Translations under genes and position numbers: made by a program
In this document: piece after piece, positions 34,805-45,990 of the stretch
Layout of the letters: the number at the start of each line of letters is the position of its first letter
Position numbering within the stretch: the first letter of the stretch is position 1
The notes under the pieces: model-generated
Databases searched by the model: none
What the model saw: only the letters and a program-made list of their open reading frames with translations
What the model was told of the DNA's origin: nothing
NCBI RefSeq assembly: GCF_040954645.1
Contig: NC_092806.1
Location: 22,965,644-23,029,643, forward strand
Direction: 5' to 3'
Origin: Diabrotica undecimpunctata
Lineage: Eukaryota > Arthropoda > Insecta > Coleoptera > Chrysomelidae
DNA length: 64,000 nt

Positions 34805-34985
34805 CTTCATTTCATATTTTGAGAATTTACTGAAATAAACAAATGCACTAATATATACACGCATTCACATGATAATAGTTTAGCTTACTTTATTTTAATT
34901 TATATGAACTTTATAATATATTTTTATATTTATATAAACAAATAAACACAAGGAAACTTTCAAATTAAGTTAAAAAAAATAAATA

Positions 34986-35324
34986 TAACGTTTACAGCAC
35001 ACAGCAATTCTATAAATAGAGAATGATGTGCAATGACGAGATCGTATGTTAAAATTTCAATTGATTAGTCTAATGAAAAAAATAAGTATTTTCCCAAGTT
35101 TTCTGTTTTTTGAAGTTCTGTATTAGGTACTCTCTAATAAGATACCTGTCAAAATAACATGATAATTTAATAAATATATCGGTTTTTGATATAATTTTAT
35201 TCTTAACAGAAAACTTTGGAAAATACTTATTTTTTTCATTAGACTAAACAATCTGAAATTTTAACATAGGATCTCGTCATTCCACATTATTCTCCATTTA
35301 TAGAATTGCTGTGTGCTGTAAACG

Positions 35325-35327
<3 letters not shown>
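34986..35327. mobile_element. MITE with about 120-bp terminal inverted repeats
   Basis: The element at 34988-35325 (338 bases) has ends ACGTTTACAGCACACAGC and its complement GCTGTGTGCTGTAAACGT. Inverted similarity extends about 120 bases per arm, to the CCAAGTTTTCTG/CAGAAAACTTTGG blocks. TA flanks both ends. The right flanking TA is continuous with a (TA)n tract. It is non-coding; its source transposase is presumably of the Tc1/mariner type because of the TA target. Confidence 0.85.

Positions 35328-35388
<61 letters not shown>
35326..35388. repeat. (TA)n microsatellite at a MITE boundary
   Basis: A TA tract that starts at the right flanking TA of the adjacent MITE. Confidence 0.95.
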
Positions 35389-35391
<3 letters not shown>

Positions 35392-35877
35392 TATATAAGA
35401 GTAAGAAAAAAGAAGTACTTGTGACTCGTTTGGAAACAATATATAAATGTTTTTGATGGATTGGAGTCAATAAAAAGGGGTTATTGGTTAATTATTTATT
35501 ATTTAGAGCTTTCAATTGTGTTTACAATTCTTATTAAGAGCTGCTAAAAAAGACAAAATATCTTACAAAGTTGAACTATAAAGAAAAACATTTTTTTGTT
35601 AACTCACCAAATAAAATTAGTTTCGTTAATAAAAATTGCTGCAAATACATTTCAAAAAGAATTAATACTAAAATGCCCTTATCTAATAAATTCTTCTCTG
35701 AAATTTTAATAATTTTGAAAACATTTTCTTAACAAAAAAAAAATAATTGAATTTATAAATAGTTTAAAGTAGTAACCAATTACAAATAATCCTCAATGTC
35801 ATAAATGCCAACTTAAAATGTTTACCTTTGACCATTATATTATCAAAAATAAAATAATTTTGTTTAAAAATTTGATT
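35389..35877. other. Unassigned AT-rich sequence
   Basis: No gene recognised before the RTE fragment. Confidence 0.4.
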
Positions 35878-36873
35878 TAAGACACAAAGAAATGGATCAC
35901 TGAAGCCATAAAAAATACTAATTCCAAAGACGAAACAGCTAGGAAAAAACATTAGATGACTGAAGAGACTCTTAATCTTGTAGAAGAAAGACGAAAACTT
36001 CGAAACAACACATCAAATTTAAAACAAAAAGAAATAGAGATATGCACCATAAATACAACTATAAAATATTTGTTATAATTATACTCAAAACATATGTGTA
36101 CAACATGCTGACCGTCAAGAATCTAGAACTTCTCTCAAAAGTCGAGTATCCAGCGAGAGATTTTAAACCACAGACACAGATCATCAAAGATGTGGAAATA
36201 CCATAACAAACCCAGACGGTATCGCAGAGGTAAACAATATTGCAAAATATTACTCTCTAACAACGACCCAGACAATAATACAGAGAAAAGAAGTTATGAA
36301 AAAGAACCTCAAATATTGAAATCAGAAATTGAGACGGCAATTAAAAAGCTAAAATTTAGAAAATCAGAAGTAGAAGATGGAATAACAGCTGAAACACTCA
36401 AACAAATGGGAGAATTATTGACGGAAGTAATGCTTAGAATTTCCAATAAGATCTGGAATACCAGAAAGTGGCCAAATAACTGGGGTAAACTCACGTTTAT
36501 TCCCATATATAAAAAAGGTTCGCCGACAGATTGCAGTACTTACCGTACAGTAGCATTGATATTACAAGCGAGAAAAGTACTTCTAACCATCATCAATGAA
36601 AGGCTAAAATCAATTCTCTTACCACAAATTCCTCAAGAACAATGCGGATTCGTCCCAGGTAGAGGAACATATCAACAAGAGAATATATTCTTAATATTCG
36701 TCAAATTATCGAAAAATCTCAAGATAACGTAGCGGGTAAAAGATAAAGAGGAAGATTTCCAGTAGGATGGTCGGACCAAATAAAGGAGATGACTGGTTAC
36801 TCATTCTCCAAAGCAAAACAACACGCACATAAGAGATAAAATTGGACGGAAATAGTCAAACAAATTACATGAC
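35878..36873 (+). pseudogene. RTE-type LINE with deleted RT core
   Basis: A plus-strand RTE fragment. The linker is at 35888-36060 (KKWITEAIKNTNSKDETARK, MTEETLNLVEERRKLRNN). From 36270, in one frame, ILKSEIETAIKKLKFRKSEV, then NKIWNTRKWPNNWGKLTFIP, YKKGSPTDCSTYRTVAL and QEQCGFVPGRGT (RT fingers). After a frameshift near 36685, LNIRQIIEKSQDN leads at about 36735 straight into GRFPVGWSDQIKEMTGYSFS, the RTE C-terminal end. Motifs A-D and most of the C-terminal domain are deleted. The remnant ends at NWTEIVKQIT about 36873. Confidence 0.8.
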
Positions 36874-36914
36874 ACCGCTACATCCTTACGATGGAGAAAA
36901 GATTGAGGAGGAGA

Positions 36915-37397
36915 ACCTTAATGTCAAACTTCCAAACAGATGGATTGGAACTAACGGACCCATCCGATGGCCTCCAAGATCGCATGTGCTATGTAAAATT
37001 TTTTGTATGGGTCTATTTAAAAAGAACCGTTTATAACAAAGAACCTACAGAAGATCTAAAAACTCAAATTAGACAAGCGTGTACCAAACCATTATATATG
37101 AAAATAATCATTAAATTAAAAATTTAGCGTACTTATTTAAGTTAATACCCTCGTTGTGGTACACCATTGAATTTGGAATAAAAAACCCTTTCATTTGACC
37201 TAACTTTCAGCCCCTTGATATATTTAATTTTTTACATTGTAATGACATCACAAAGCCCTTGATGATATTACAGATTTCTTTTATACAATAGTTGATAGTA
37301 TTGTAGATCCAATTGACAATTCCAAACTTTCAAATAAAAATGTTCATTACTTCCTGAATTACAGGCTCTTAAAAATATCTTGGAACACCCTGTATAC
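36915..37397 (+). pseudogene. IS630-like transposase C-terminal fragment and 3' end
   Basis: A fragment of a DDE_3/IS630-type transposase. One frame (36918-36970) reads PNRWIGTNGPIRWPPRS. The next frame supplies FFVWVYLKRTVYNKEPTEDL and KTQIRQACT (about 36998-37085). Together they correspond to the family's block around the last acidic catalytic residue (WIGRGGP...SPDLTPLDFFxWG). That residue's SPDLTPLD segment is destroyed here. Downstream sequence ends with AACACCCTG followed by TA at about 37389-37399, matching terminal motifs of TA-flanked elements elsewhere in the window. Confidence 0.7.
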
Positions 37398-37399
37398 AT

Positions 37400-39380
37400 G
37401 TTTTATTGTTTTAAAAAATTTCAATGTCAAATTATTTATAGTCCAAAATGTATATTTTATTAGATTATTATTATGACGTAACTCACTTTCTTCATTTGCT
37501 ATAGAGCCTTTTGATGTTTTAAGATTTATAACATTTTTTTTTCAGATGATCATATTATTAAGATATCAAACCACTTAAAATAATTTACAATCAATTTAAA
37601 ACATATTTTCTACTACATTGTATATAATATTCTCAATTTACATAATTTAAAAATCAATAGCTCTATAAAATACAAGATTTCTTTTCAGTCGAGTAAATGG
37701 ACCACTCAACTTCTTAGCAACCTACCACGCCTGAGATTTTTTTTGTTAACTGAGGAGACCCATTTATACATATATAAGAATTTTGGCGATAAGGACACTA
37801 ACGCTCTTAATATTAATTTATGTCTCTACGGGTTTTTTCCTTCAAGAAACTTAGTAAGGTTCTTTTTTCTTAAGAAATAAAGTGGCCACATTTTTAATAT
37901 AGACCAGTAAAGAATTTTACGTGGTATTTTGTACCAGGTAAAAAAGAGAAGACTCAAGAATTTCGACTATATAAAACAATGATATAGTAGAAACTGCTAT
38001 AATTGGAATATAGGAGAATCTGCCTTAAGAAATGATCGACAACGTCATGAGAAGTATCAGAAGATAAGTAGATGTAGTCAAAAAGGCTTGGGAGCGACAA
38101 ATATGGTTTTGAAAAAATATTGTATATTTGGTTCATTGTTAGCGTTTGAAATATTTGATAAATTACTATGTTACAAATTAAATATTTTGGATCTTTATAT
38201 TTTATATAAAGGATAATAATAAAAATAGTATGTTACAAAAAATTGGTATTCTTTATTTTATTTAAAGAAGAATAAAACAATTATCAAATTTTGCCGTTAT
38301 CTTATTAATCAGCGTAAATGAATACAATCAAATTTACACAAAAAGAATATTTTAAGTCTTCTTGAAGACAAAACCAATTTAAAGCCAATTTCAATGAATA
38401 TCTTTAAAACTTTTTATCTTTCTGATTTTTCAGTATTTACTTTTTTGCAAAAACAAAATTTTAAAACATTTTACAAATGAAGTCTACTCTTGAGTTAAAA
38501 TGGTAACGACAATGGTGTCAACCAACTTCATCCACAGTTACAAAATTTTCAATTCTGATCAGAAAATCACTGACCTTTCCTTCGTAGATTGTATTTCGAC
38601 CATACCCAGAATCGTCCACGCTCCACAGTAATGTGAATTGCCACTATTCGAATCGGCTTTCTTCTTTTCGTATCTGCATCTTCCTTCCACTTGAAATTTA
38701 ATTCTCCAAAGCACTCAGCTACTTCTCAATGACACAAGGACCTCTTTCTGTCAACTTGGTGCCATCAAACTATGTCCTACGTAGGAATATATACGTATAC
38801 TTTCCAAGGATATCTTTTCATCGACTTGTAATCTCCTTCCACAATTCTACTAACTTCCTTTCACAATACCAGTACCCAAACTCACGAACACACCATCTAT
38901 CGAGACGCGACCTTTCCTTTCGATGATCAAAATGACAACTTTCCCTTTCTCTCATACATCCACTATCGATTCTCCCATTCAAAAAAAACTGCCCAATCAA
39001 AAAACTTTATTTTTTTATCATTAAAAAAAACCCATTACTGTTTCTAGAGAAACTAAAATTTTTGCTTTAAAACTGGCTTTCCCTTTGGTTACAAATACAT
39101 AATTCATTCCATATAACAAAAGGTTAATTACAATATCTTAACCCCAGGTCATATACAAACAATGAAAAGATTATAATGAGTATGGGCTTTCTTATTCTAT
39201 ATAAAAAGATTTTACCTGCGAGTGTTTAAAAATCAGTTGTTGACAGGCAAAAATTTCTGTTAATCTAATCTTATCTTAATCTAATACATACATTTTGTTT
39301 ACCAGGATGTCTTGAAAATTTATTTAAATGGTCTATTTATTAATTTTTATTTTACTCTTTGGCTGAGAAAAAGAAGTATG

Positions 39381-39383
<3 letters not shown>
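37400..39383. other. Long unassigned AT-rich stretch
   Basis: No coding homology seen. The part at 38520-38990 is less AT-rich and pyrimidine-skewed on the plus strand, similar in flavour to 1690-2120. I cannot assign it to an element. Confidence 0.45.

Positions 39384-39430
<47 letters not shown>
39384..39430. repeat. (TA)n microsatellite left of the Tc1 element
   Basis: A TA tract of about 47 bases that runs directly into the left end of the Tc1 element. Confidence 0.95.
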
Positions 39431-39433
<3 letters not shown>

Positions 39434-40731
39434 GTCCAAAAGTTTGGAATACGTACAAATAATATATCTACGCCTATGATGGTTTTAAAATTGTTGTTGA
39501 TATTCATTCTAGACCGTTTTTAAATGAAAATGATAAGATATTTGAATCGTTTTTGTATGATTTTGGTCATATTCAGCTGATTAGCGTATTTACACATTAT
39601 TTCAGTCTTTGTTTAAATTTGAATTGAGCCATTTAAAAATGTCTCGAAACGTGATATCTCATTTTGACAGGTCTAGAGTAATTGCTTTGTTACAACAGGG
39701 CTTTAGTCAAAGTTATATCGCGAATATTGTTGATGTTACTCAGAGTGCTGTATCAAAAATTAAAAAAAAAATCCAAGATACAAATGACGTCAAGGATCGT
39801 CCCAGAAGTGGCAGAAGTCGATGTACAACAGCAGCACAAGACCGGCAAATAACATTAATAGCTCGTAGAAATCGTCTGGAATCTACAAGTGGTATACCCA
39901 GAGAAATTTCTAGGCTTCAAGGACTGAATATTTCACGGCAAACAATAACACGCAGACTAAATGCAGTAAATTTTTATTGTAGAAGACCGCTACGTGTTCC
40001 TAAGCTAACCTACCAACACAAAATAGTAAGCTTGCAATGGGCTAGTAAAATGGTGCATCATGGTCATAGCTGGAATAACGTGATGTTCTCTGATGAGTCA
40101 AAAATTGGGTTGGTATCTAATTCGCGAAGAACACTGGTTTGGAGGGCCTCAGAACGACAAGCCCGACTAGAAACAGGACAACAGCGTGTCCCATTTGAAG
40201 GTGGCAGTATTATGGTTTGGGGTGGTATTATTAGTGGTACACGGACGCCACTGCTGGTTCTGGAGAGAAGAGTCACTGGTGCTGTCTACATCGAGGAAGT
40301 TTTAAATCCTGTCGTACGTCTATTTCGAGGGGCAGTAGTTGATGAACTTTTGTTTATGCATGACAACGCACCTCCTCATCGAACGGCAGCATTACAAAAT
40401 TTTCTGAAAGAAGAAGGAATATCTAAATTACAGTGTCCTTCGAATTCCCCCGACATGAACGTTATTGAACATGCTTGGGACATTCTCAAAACACGCATCA
40501 AGGAGCAAAACAATCCCCCTATTACACTTCGAGAACTAAAAGATGCTGCTCGTGAAGAATGGGAGAGAATTTCGCAAACCAAGCTCGACCAGTTAATAGG
40601 CAGCATGCCAAATTGCCTACAAGCATGCATACAGGCCAATGGAGGAAATACTAATTATTAGTTTTATTAAAAATTATTTTTTTCTATATTAATTTATTTT
40701 TAAATGTAAGTTGTACATTGTATATGACACA

Positions 40732-40733
<2 letters not shown>
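39431..40733 (+). mobile_element. Tc1-like transposon, 1.3 kb, inside (TA)n
   Basis: The left end CATGTCCAAAAGTTTGGAAT resembles Tc1-type termini. The right end is degraded but still finishes in GTACATTG...GACACATG. Both ends lie directly against or near TA repeat tracts, in keeping with the TA target. Length and single intact gene fit a Tc1 element. The poor right repeat would hinder movement of this copy. Confidence 0.75.
39609..40661 (+). CDS. Tc1-family transposase, intact DD34E
   Basis: An uninterrupted 350-codon frame, the usual length for a Tc1 transposase, which cuts and joins TA-flanked elements. The N-terminus holds paired helix-turn-helix DNA-binding regions (SRVIALLQQGFSQSYIANI, about residues 22-40; ISRQTITRRLNAVNF, about 108-122) joined by an RPRSGRSR AT-hook-like linker. 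Catalytic residues are D in VMFSDESKIGL (about 160), D in LFMHDNAPPHR (about 253) and E in NVIEHAWDIL (about 288). The last two are separated by 34 residues, giving DD34E. The first Met is at 39609. A second Met at 39639 (MSRNVISHF) fits the family start better. This is the only full-length open transposase in the window. Whether it is expressed cannot be told. Confidence 0.92.
   Translation: MFKFELSHLKMSRNVISHFDRSRVIALLQQGFSQSYIANIVDVTQSAVSKIKKKIQDTNDVKDRPRSGRSRCTTAAQDRQITLIARRNRLESTSGIPREISRLQGLNISRQTITRRLNAVNFYCRRPLRVPKLTYQHKIVSLQWASKMVHHGHSWNNVMFSDESKIGLVSNSRRTLVWRASERQARLETGQQRVPFEGGSIMVWGGIISGTRTPLLVLERRVTGAVYIEEVLNPVVRLFRGAVVDELLFMHDNAPPHRTAALQNFLKEEGISKLQCPSNSPDMNVIEHAWDILKTRIKEQNNPPITLRELKDAAREEWERISQTKLDQLIGSMPNCLQACIQANGGNTNY

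Positions 40734-40735
<2 letters not shown>

Positions 40736-40810
<75 letters not shown>
40736..40810. repeat. (TA)n microsatellite between Tc1 and solo LTR
   Basis: A pure TA tract of about 75 bases. It ends in ATAT at the start of the LTR candidate. Confidence 0.95.
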
Positions 40811-40814
<4 letters not shown>

Positions 40815-42201
40815 ATGATATGTAAAATCGAGAAAAATATTGGTTTGTTTAAAAATATTTCAAAGTTCAAAAACATTAAAATAATTCAGATAAGTAGGAT
40901 AATATCCAACAAACATTTCTAAGAAGGAAAGTTATTAAATTCTTGGATTACCTGTACTAAACAAAATGTAAGCTTTGCATAAATTATTTCTTTGTTATAC
41001 TTGAGTGACCCGCATAATTTTAAGTGAAATCCAAAGACAATTGAACCACATTAATGCAGTGATTAAAGACAAATAGAAAAGATTTTAGAAAGAGGTTTTT
41101 GTTAGTTTTAAGAATTATAGAAAATATTATTTGTAAATAAGTTTTAGGAAATTTTATAATTATAGGTAAAAATTTGTTTGTTATCGAAATGAAAAAATGG
41201 GGGAATTGTGACGAGTTTTGATTGGCGGAGATTGAAAAAGGTGGGATAAGTATGTAGGAAAAAGTTTAGCGAGATTGAGGAGAGAGAAAGGATAATCAGT
41301 TGGTTTCCAAGTCTGTAAGACGAACAGTGATTGTTCTCTGGCGGTTCCTGAAATGTAGCAAGCAGTAGTGTTGAATGTTAGTGAGTTTTTGTGGAGTTAG
41401 TGTATCTGACAGAAGCTGAAGCAGCAAAATATTGTAAGTCATATTTCTCTACTTATATTCCAAGAGTCACTGTTCAGGCCAACGAGAGATTCAGTTTATC
41501 GTAAAGAGAAGATATTCCAAGAGTCATTTTTCACTCGGGCCAACGAGAGATTCAGTTTATCGAGAGGAGAAAGGCTATCATAATTTGAATGATTTGTGCT
41601 TTTGAAGGAGATCATTAAGGACGATATACTTGCAACAATCTGTGTAAGATTGCTGATTACATAGGGAGCGGTTGAGAGGAGAAAATATAGTCTACAAGGA
41701 ACAAGGATTTGGACCACTCATCATCAGAGAGAGATATTTTTGTTTCTGCAGTTTTTTTTTTCTTTTATTGATAACACAATTTTTACACGTAATTTAGAAA
41801 GGATATAAATATTTTGATTAGGAGAGTTAGAATAGTTTGGGATTTTGAGATTTTAATTAATATTGTTTGTACCATTAATTTTGATTGTTCACGTACGGAG
41901 AACAAAATTTTGAGAATCCTTATATGAGATTTGTTTATTGAAAACTTTTGAGTGTGAATTATTTCATTATTTTTATTTCAATATATAGTGTTAGATCATC
42001 TGTGTTTTTTATTATTCCGGTATTCTCTGGACCTTACCTTTCACATGTAATAGCATAGATATTGAAGCACGAATTTAACCCTGAGATAAAAGAATTAAAA
42101 ATTGTGATAGAGTAATAATCATATCATTTAAATAATTTTAATTAATCAAAAAAATTAATTAGCTAATTATTGCTTGGCGCACCAAGACTTTAAATATCAC
42201 A
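40811..42201 (+). mobile_element. Candidate solo LTR in (TA)n
   Basis: About 1.39 kb beginning TGTTATGATATG and ending AAATATCACA, with the TG...CA ends of an LTR. The ends are partly inverted copies of each other. The left flank is ATAT and the right flank ATAA, close to a 4-base ATAT duplication. Inside, at about 41455-41562, there is a tandem duplication with ATTCCAAGAGTCA and GGCCAACGAGAGATTCAGTT in both units. No gag or pol is present. Orientation is inferred from the lack of coding content and is uncertain. It resembles in size and setting the LTR candidate at 59905-61364. Confidence 0.5.
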
Positions 42202-42219
42202 ATAATATATATACATTTA

Positions 42220-42223
<4 letters not shown>

Positions 42224-42274
<51 letters not shown>
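42224..42274. repeat. (TA)n microsatellite right of the solo LTR
   Basis: A TA tract of about 50 bases, preceded by a mixed TA-rich region from 42202. Confidence 0.95.
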
Positions 42275-42277
<3 letters not shown>

Positions 42278-43129
42278 ATAAAAAAAAATATAAGAAAATA
42301 TGCATAATTTTCTTTAAATTTACCAAGGTGCCATATATTTTGAAAGATATTTGCTTTAAAAAATTTTAAAAATTTTAATATTTTAATTTTTAATAAATCT
42401 AAAAATTGACACAAATGTTCAACTAAACTCGTGTTTCATTTAGTTAAGTAGAAGTAATTTATACAAGTGAAATTCAAAACTAGGTCACCGTAGGTAAATA
42501 TCTATATACTTTGCATGTACCCTGATCCTTTTAAAGCAAGCCTTGGCAACATTGTCAACACAAACTTATTAGCATTTCTAGCAATATTAGCAATTTTACG
42601 TCGTTACTATTCTTTTAACATTTATACAAAAAGCTTTCGTGGGTTTTAAAATTTAGCAGTCATTTTATTATCCATTTTCGGTCGGAATAAATAAAAGTCG
42701 TTTTGCAATCGACCTAAAGCTGAAATGTTCTTGGTTGGCGTCAATATCAGACAAACTGAAATTCGTCTAGGTACCGATTTTCAGCGCGTCACCACCAAAA
42801 TAAATATCATTTCAATATAATTATGATAAAAACGAAAAAAATACTCAATACTGTTTGTTCATGTTAAAAATATAAACTCTTACACATATCAAATATATAC
42901 AAAACCTCAAGTAAAATTAAAATTATGTTATTATGCAAATATTCATGAATTAAATAAAAGAAAATTTTCATCAATATTTTTTTAATTTTATTTTCAAATT
43001 CCTTTTTAGGCAAGTTTCTGGTATTTTCAGGCATAACATAAAAACATTCTATTGTCGACGTAATACAGCATCAATTCACAGCTAATAATGAACCCTTGAA
43101 AACAATCGACAAAATTATATACCTGTGAT
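42275..43129. other. Unassigned AT-rich sequence
   Basis: No gene recognised. Confidence 0.45.
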
Positions 43130-43251
43130 GCAGCCTAAATAAGAAATGGGACCACTCACAGGAAATAAGATGTTGTATAGAAAAGGCGAGAGCTGTCTTC
43201 AATCGCCTTAGGAACATTTTATATTATATGCACCTGAACATTGATATAAGA

Positions 43252-44087
43252 ACAAGAGTCTTGTATAACCTATACACCTTAAGTTTTGCCGACGATCAAG
43301 TAGTCATCGCACAAGATGAAGAAGATCTCAGCTTTATGCTCAGAAAACTAGAAGAAGAATATAAAAACAACGGAATGGAAATAAACTTAGAGAAAACCGA
43401 ATACCTAACAACAGAAAACAAGGATATGAGAAACCTAGAGATAGGCGAGGGAAGACAAATAAATGGAACAGATAAATTCAAGCATTTAGGAACCATAATA
43501 TCGAACCAGGGAACAACAGAAGAAGATATAAACAACAGACTGAGACAAACAAGAAACTGTATAAGACAACTAAACTCAGTGTTGTGGGATAAGAACATTA
43601 CGATAAAGACAAAAAAGAGAATATATAATACCCTGACAAGAAGTATCCTGACATATGGGTCCGAAAACTGGACAATAAACAAGAGAAATAGAGGTAGAAT
43701 AAGAGCAGTAGAAATGGAGTTCCTGAGGAGAAGCTGTAGACTTACAAAAAGAGACAGAATAGAAAACGCAGAGATTAAGCGGAGAATGGGAGTGCAATCA
43801 GACATAATCGACTATATAGAGGAGAAGAGACTATCCTAATACGGCCACGTCAGAAGAGCGGACAGAGGACGCTGGATAAACAAAATCACAGAATGGAGCC
43901 CGATTGGAAAAAGAAAGAGAGGAAGACCCCGAAGGTCATTCAGAGATAAAATCGACGAGGCTATGGAGAAAAGAACCCTGCGAGATGGAAACTGGAATGA
44001 CAGGGAAAATTGGAGAAAACGGTTGAGTGAAGGAAGACAGTGAAAACTGTGGAAATCCTTAGTAGTAGTAGTAGTACAAGAGTCTTG
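43252..44087 (+). mobile_element. Nested RTE insertion with 12-bp TSD and (TAG)n tail
   Basis: The inserted body spans 43264-44075, with ACAAGAGTCTTG at 43252-43263 and again at 44076-44087. The 3' end is a (TAG)n run at 44060-44075. The copy is 5'-truncated. Confidence 0.93.
43264..44043 (+). pseudogene. Truncated RTE RT end and C-terminal domain
   Basis: Coding part of the nested insertion. The frame begins right after the duplication with LSFADDQVVIAQDEEDLSFM (polymerase motif C) and MEINLEKTEYL (motif D). It continues with FKHLGTIISNQGTTEEDI, ILTYGSENWTINKRNRGRIR and AVEMEFLRRSCRLTKRDRI to a TAA at 43837. Beyond the stop, in the same frame, YGHVRRADRGRWINKITEW and GKRKRGRPRRSFRDKIDEA run to TGA at 44041. 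The single internal stop and clean tail suggest a fairly young copy. Motifs A and B and the endonuclease are lost by 5' truncation. Confidence 0.88.
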
Positions 44088-44489
44088 AGATGCTATGTAT
44101 TTTCTACCCTTTTAGAAACGATTCTAAGATCTACCCAAACGATTAGAAGCCTTCGAAATATGGTGCTACCGCCGCATGCTCAGAATTACCTATATCCATC
44201 ATGTTACAAACAACACCGTGATAAAACGTATAAATAAAGATCTGGAAATGATTATGGCATGTGATGCGCAATGAGAAGTATGAACTAATTCAACTAATTT
44301 TGCAAGGCAAGATAGAAGGCAAAAGATCTCAAGGGCGCAGAAGGACATCGCGGTTGAAGAACATCAGACAGTGGGCAGGAATGACTACCATATATCTATT
44401 TAGAGCAGCTGTCAACAAAGTTATATGGACCAACGTGATTGCCAACATCCACAGAGGATAGGCACCAAAAGAAGAAGAACAGGCTTGAC

Positions 44490-45139
44490 TTGTTGCCAGG
44501 GAAACACAGCATTGATAGTCGCAACTTTAATGTAAAAGTTTTTCAAAATTGAAGTGATGTCAGTATTATGTTGACTTACAATATCCACAACGAGTTGTTT
44601 CTTGTAGTGTGCCTTGAGAGTTTTAATTTATGGGCTGAATCAATTCAGTGGTATATTTCGGTAAGTACATTGCCTTGATATATACATCGGCAGTTTCGAT
44701 TTTTAATTCGTCCTTATCAGCATGTCCTGGAGCATTGTCTAACAAGAGGAAGGTTTTCACTGACAGTTTCTTTTTTCTGAGCTCATCTTTAATTTGTGGG
44801 ACCAAGCTGTTCTTATACCAATCCAAAAAAACTTCTTTTGTCACCCAAGTACGGCTTTGTCACATGCACGTAATTGGTATTTTCTCAATTTTAACATTTT
44901 TGAAGGGACGAGGTTTTTTGAACTTACTCACGATTAGCAATTTCAATTTGTGGGATCCTGATGCATTCGCACATAATACAAGAGTGAGACGTTCTTTCTA
45001 AAGTTGTTCAATTAAGTCTAATTTGGTGATCTTTTCACTTAAATTCTAAATAAATTTAGATAAATATCCGACTTATCTGCATTCTTCTCTCCGCCGAGCG
45101 TGTCGGATTGCAAAACGTCTGAGTATCAAGGGTGTACTG
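44490..45139 (-). pseudogene. pogo/Tigger transposase remnant with one terminal repeat
   Basis: A minus-strand remnant of a pogo/Tigger (DDE_1) element. The 5' terminus at 45139 reads CAGTACACCCTTGATAC, next to TA at 45140-45141, and matches Tigger-type ends. The transposase begins abruptly at about 45006: [29 protein letters not shown] residues, then FLDWYKNSLVPQIKDELR and FLLLDNAPGHADKDEL (second catalytic Asp in LDNAPGH). YLPKYTTELIQPIN follows before a stop at 44623. Further residues (LKAHYKKQLVVDI, NFYIKVATINAVFPWQQVKP) run on to about 44490. The DNA-binding N-terminus is deleted, and the other end is replaced by an RTE 3' end. Confidence 0.85.
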
Positions 45140-45141
45140 TA

Positions 45142-45500
45142 TAGACAAATTAATTTAAAAAATCATGCATAAAATTCGACAATACCATCATTTGTTTAAA
45201 TAATTAAAAATAATCCAAGTTTATAGAAATTAAAAAGTCACACAGAAAAAAAATGGTACACAGTTATATCATGCAAACATTCTTGTTTATATTCTTAATT
45301 GTAAAATGGACATGACATATATAGAACGAGATATTACATCTGTCGATAAAGTCACGAACTTCATGTCCCAGCGAAGTCCTATTTTTGTCCAATAATCTAT
45401 AAGACTGAGATCAGTGTGAAGTTAACTTAGTCATATTGAATACCTGGGACTGGTTAATATTTGATTCACTTTATTTAGTGCAGTCATTGAAGCATTGTTG
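45142..45500. other. Unassigned sequence
   Basis: No gene recognised between the Tigger end and the long-inverted-repeat element. Confidence 0.4.
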
Positions 45501-45990
45501 CTCCGAATTGTTTTACTGTGAACCGAATTGCATACAATTTTGTAATTAGGTTCATCTTACCCTTAACTTCAAAAGTGAAAATGATTTAAACCCCGCAACC
45601 ACCCTGGGGGTGGTTGCCAACCCTTCTCGTGGGTGATTTTTTTTTTCAAAATAACCTCAGATATCTATAGAAGGCCTAATTTTAAGGAAAAAATGATCTA
45701 TAAAGTTTTATAAAAAATTTAATACCTACTTTTCAAGTTATTGGCAATTGAAAATTCGCAATTTTTTCACGTTTTTCATCGATTTTTTGCAAATATCTCC
45801 AAAAATATACGTTTTATCGAAAATTTTATAAAAATCAAAATTGTAGCAGGTAAAAAAATTAACAATATAGTTTTTTTATAAAGTATTCTAAGTGTAAATG
45901 AAATCGTAGGCTTCCACGGCCAGAGTCAGAATTATAGTTTATTCGTCTTCCGGGTTTGGACCGTGTCATTTGTGAGTGACCCAAAAGTGG

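Larger units (their letters stand above)
43130..44480 (+). mobile_element. RTE-type LINE fragment split by another RTE
   Basis: The host fragment occupies 43130-43263 and 44088-44480. Left piece: NKKWDHSQEIRC-like residues, then KARAVFNRLRNILYYMHLNI and DIRTRVL. The right piece resumes at RVLRCYVFSTLL and, over shifted frames, reads the LEAFE-like, RRMLRI-like and VTNNTVIKRI blocks. It ends with LIQLILQGKIEGKRSQGRRR, LKNIRQWAG and ANIHRG at about 44459. This is the usual RTE C-terminal region, with an AAG-rich 3' end. Between the pieces sits a second RTE copy bounded by a 12-bp duplication. Confidence 0.85.

Noticed and set aside
43296..43805. A 169-codon minus-strand frame
   Set aside because: It is antisense to the nested RTE reverse transcriptase; Ser/Leu/Ile-rich shadow.
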